The position numbers were made by a program, and so were the translations under genes. DNA of 64,000 bases, taken from NCBI RefSeq assembly GCF_050589685.1, contig NZ_JBNGOS010000033.1:16276-80275 (forward strand), read 5' to 3'. Positions 63,842 to 64,000 of this stretch are shown here, piece by piece. Under the pieces are notes generated by a model. That model made no database searches. It had not been told where the DNA came from and saw only the letters and a program-made list of their open reading frames with translations. How positions within the stretch are numbered: the stretch's first letter is position 1; the number at the start of each line of letters is the position of its first letter. The DNA comes from Saccharicrinis sp050589685 (GTDB lineage: Bacteria > Bacteroidota > Bacteroidia > Bacteroidales > Marinilabiliaceae).

Positions 63842-64000
63842 TTATTAAGTCTCCTTGCGCTGCTACACTTTATCTGCTTTAGCTGCAACAATTTGGAAGA
63901 AAATGGCTCTTCCCGGGAAACCACCATAGCCGTTAACTTAAGGGAACCTATTGGTACAAAAACACATACACAGACGGACTTCCCCAATGAGGAAGTTTAT
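63842..64000 (+). pseudogene. Lipoprotein-like reading frame with an in-frame nonsense codon, cut by window edge
   Basis: A frame from 63842 to the window end encodes a clear lipoprotein signal (LLSLLALLHFICFSC, acylated Cys ~15) and then NNLEENGSSRETTIAVNL. Upstream in the same frame reads KKRRIG and then TAG at 63839-63841, and no ATG, GTG or TTG is present in the right place. It may be a damaged lipoprotein gene (stop inside the signal peptide), a sequencing error or a gene whose true start I cannot see. Confidence 0.4.

Overview
The window looks like a chromosomal segment of a Bacteroidota bacterium, most likely a Bacteroidales/Marinilabiliales-type marine or sediment organism (family-level placement is inference). 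Supporting features are lineage-typical protein families (DUF4293, DUF4835, DUF3078, DUF2520, S46 dipeptidyl-peptidase, the RpoZ-like protein next to bamD), the short archaeal/eukaryotic-type ProRS, a relic of a type IX secretion (CHU_C) sorting domain, and repeated TAnnTTTG -7 promoter boxes upstream of genes. No rRNA, tRNA, CRISPR array, phage or insertion sequence with a transposase was recognised.

Layout. 1-20.5 kb is mostly housekeeping: pepD (cut by the left edge), udp-sirB1, a DUF4293 membrane protein, guaB of the Tritrichomonas-like type, a lipoprotein esterase, the kdsC-ubiA-maf-S46 peptidase run, a DUF2520 protein, mnmA and tilS-pabB facing each other, peroxiredoxin, pepT and proS. 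20.5-34.4 kb holds a Ser/Arg-rich lipoprotein with a FadL/OmpP1-type porin, cysDN, fabI, the conserved bamD-omega-coaBC-DUF4835-recN run, and an alpha-oxoamine synthase.

34.6-45.8 kb is the most unusual part: a SpoIID-like protein that seems to lack its catalytic glutamate, two paralogous small secreted proteins with a C-x6-C motif, a 986-residue ABCG-type transporter with an added N-terminal helical region and a large periplasmic loop, a decayed T9SS cargo C-terminus, a response regulator fused to a degenerate histidine-kinase core, a lipoprotein, and a three-PAS hybrid histidine kinase. The two secreted paralogs bracket the transporter and the regulator, so these genes may form one undescribed sensing/export system.

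46-64 kb holds envelope genes (WecA/TagO-like transferase, DMT exporter, PAP2 phosphatase, sulfatase, DUF3078 protein, MscS channel, GntR regulator, amidase diverging from LptD, RidA, SLC13 permease) and a LytS/LytTR two-component pair preceded by a perfect 27-bp palindrome. A lipoprotein-like frame with a nonsense codon runs off the right edge.

An interspersed, imperfectly palindromic repeat of about 167-200 bp with terminal inverted repeats occurs four times (3.8, 11.4, 52.0 and 59.0 kb), always intergenic and always in the same orientation. It resembles a non-autonomous mobile element (MITE-like).
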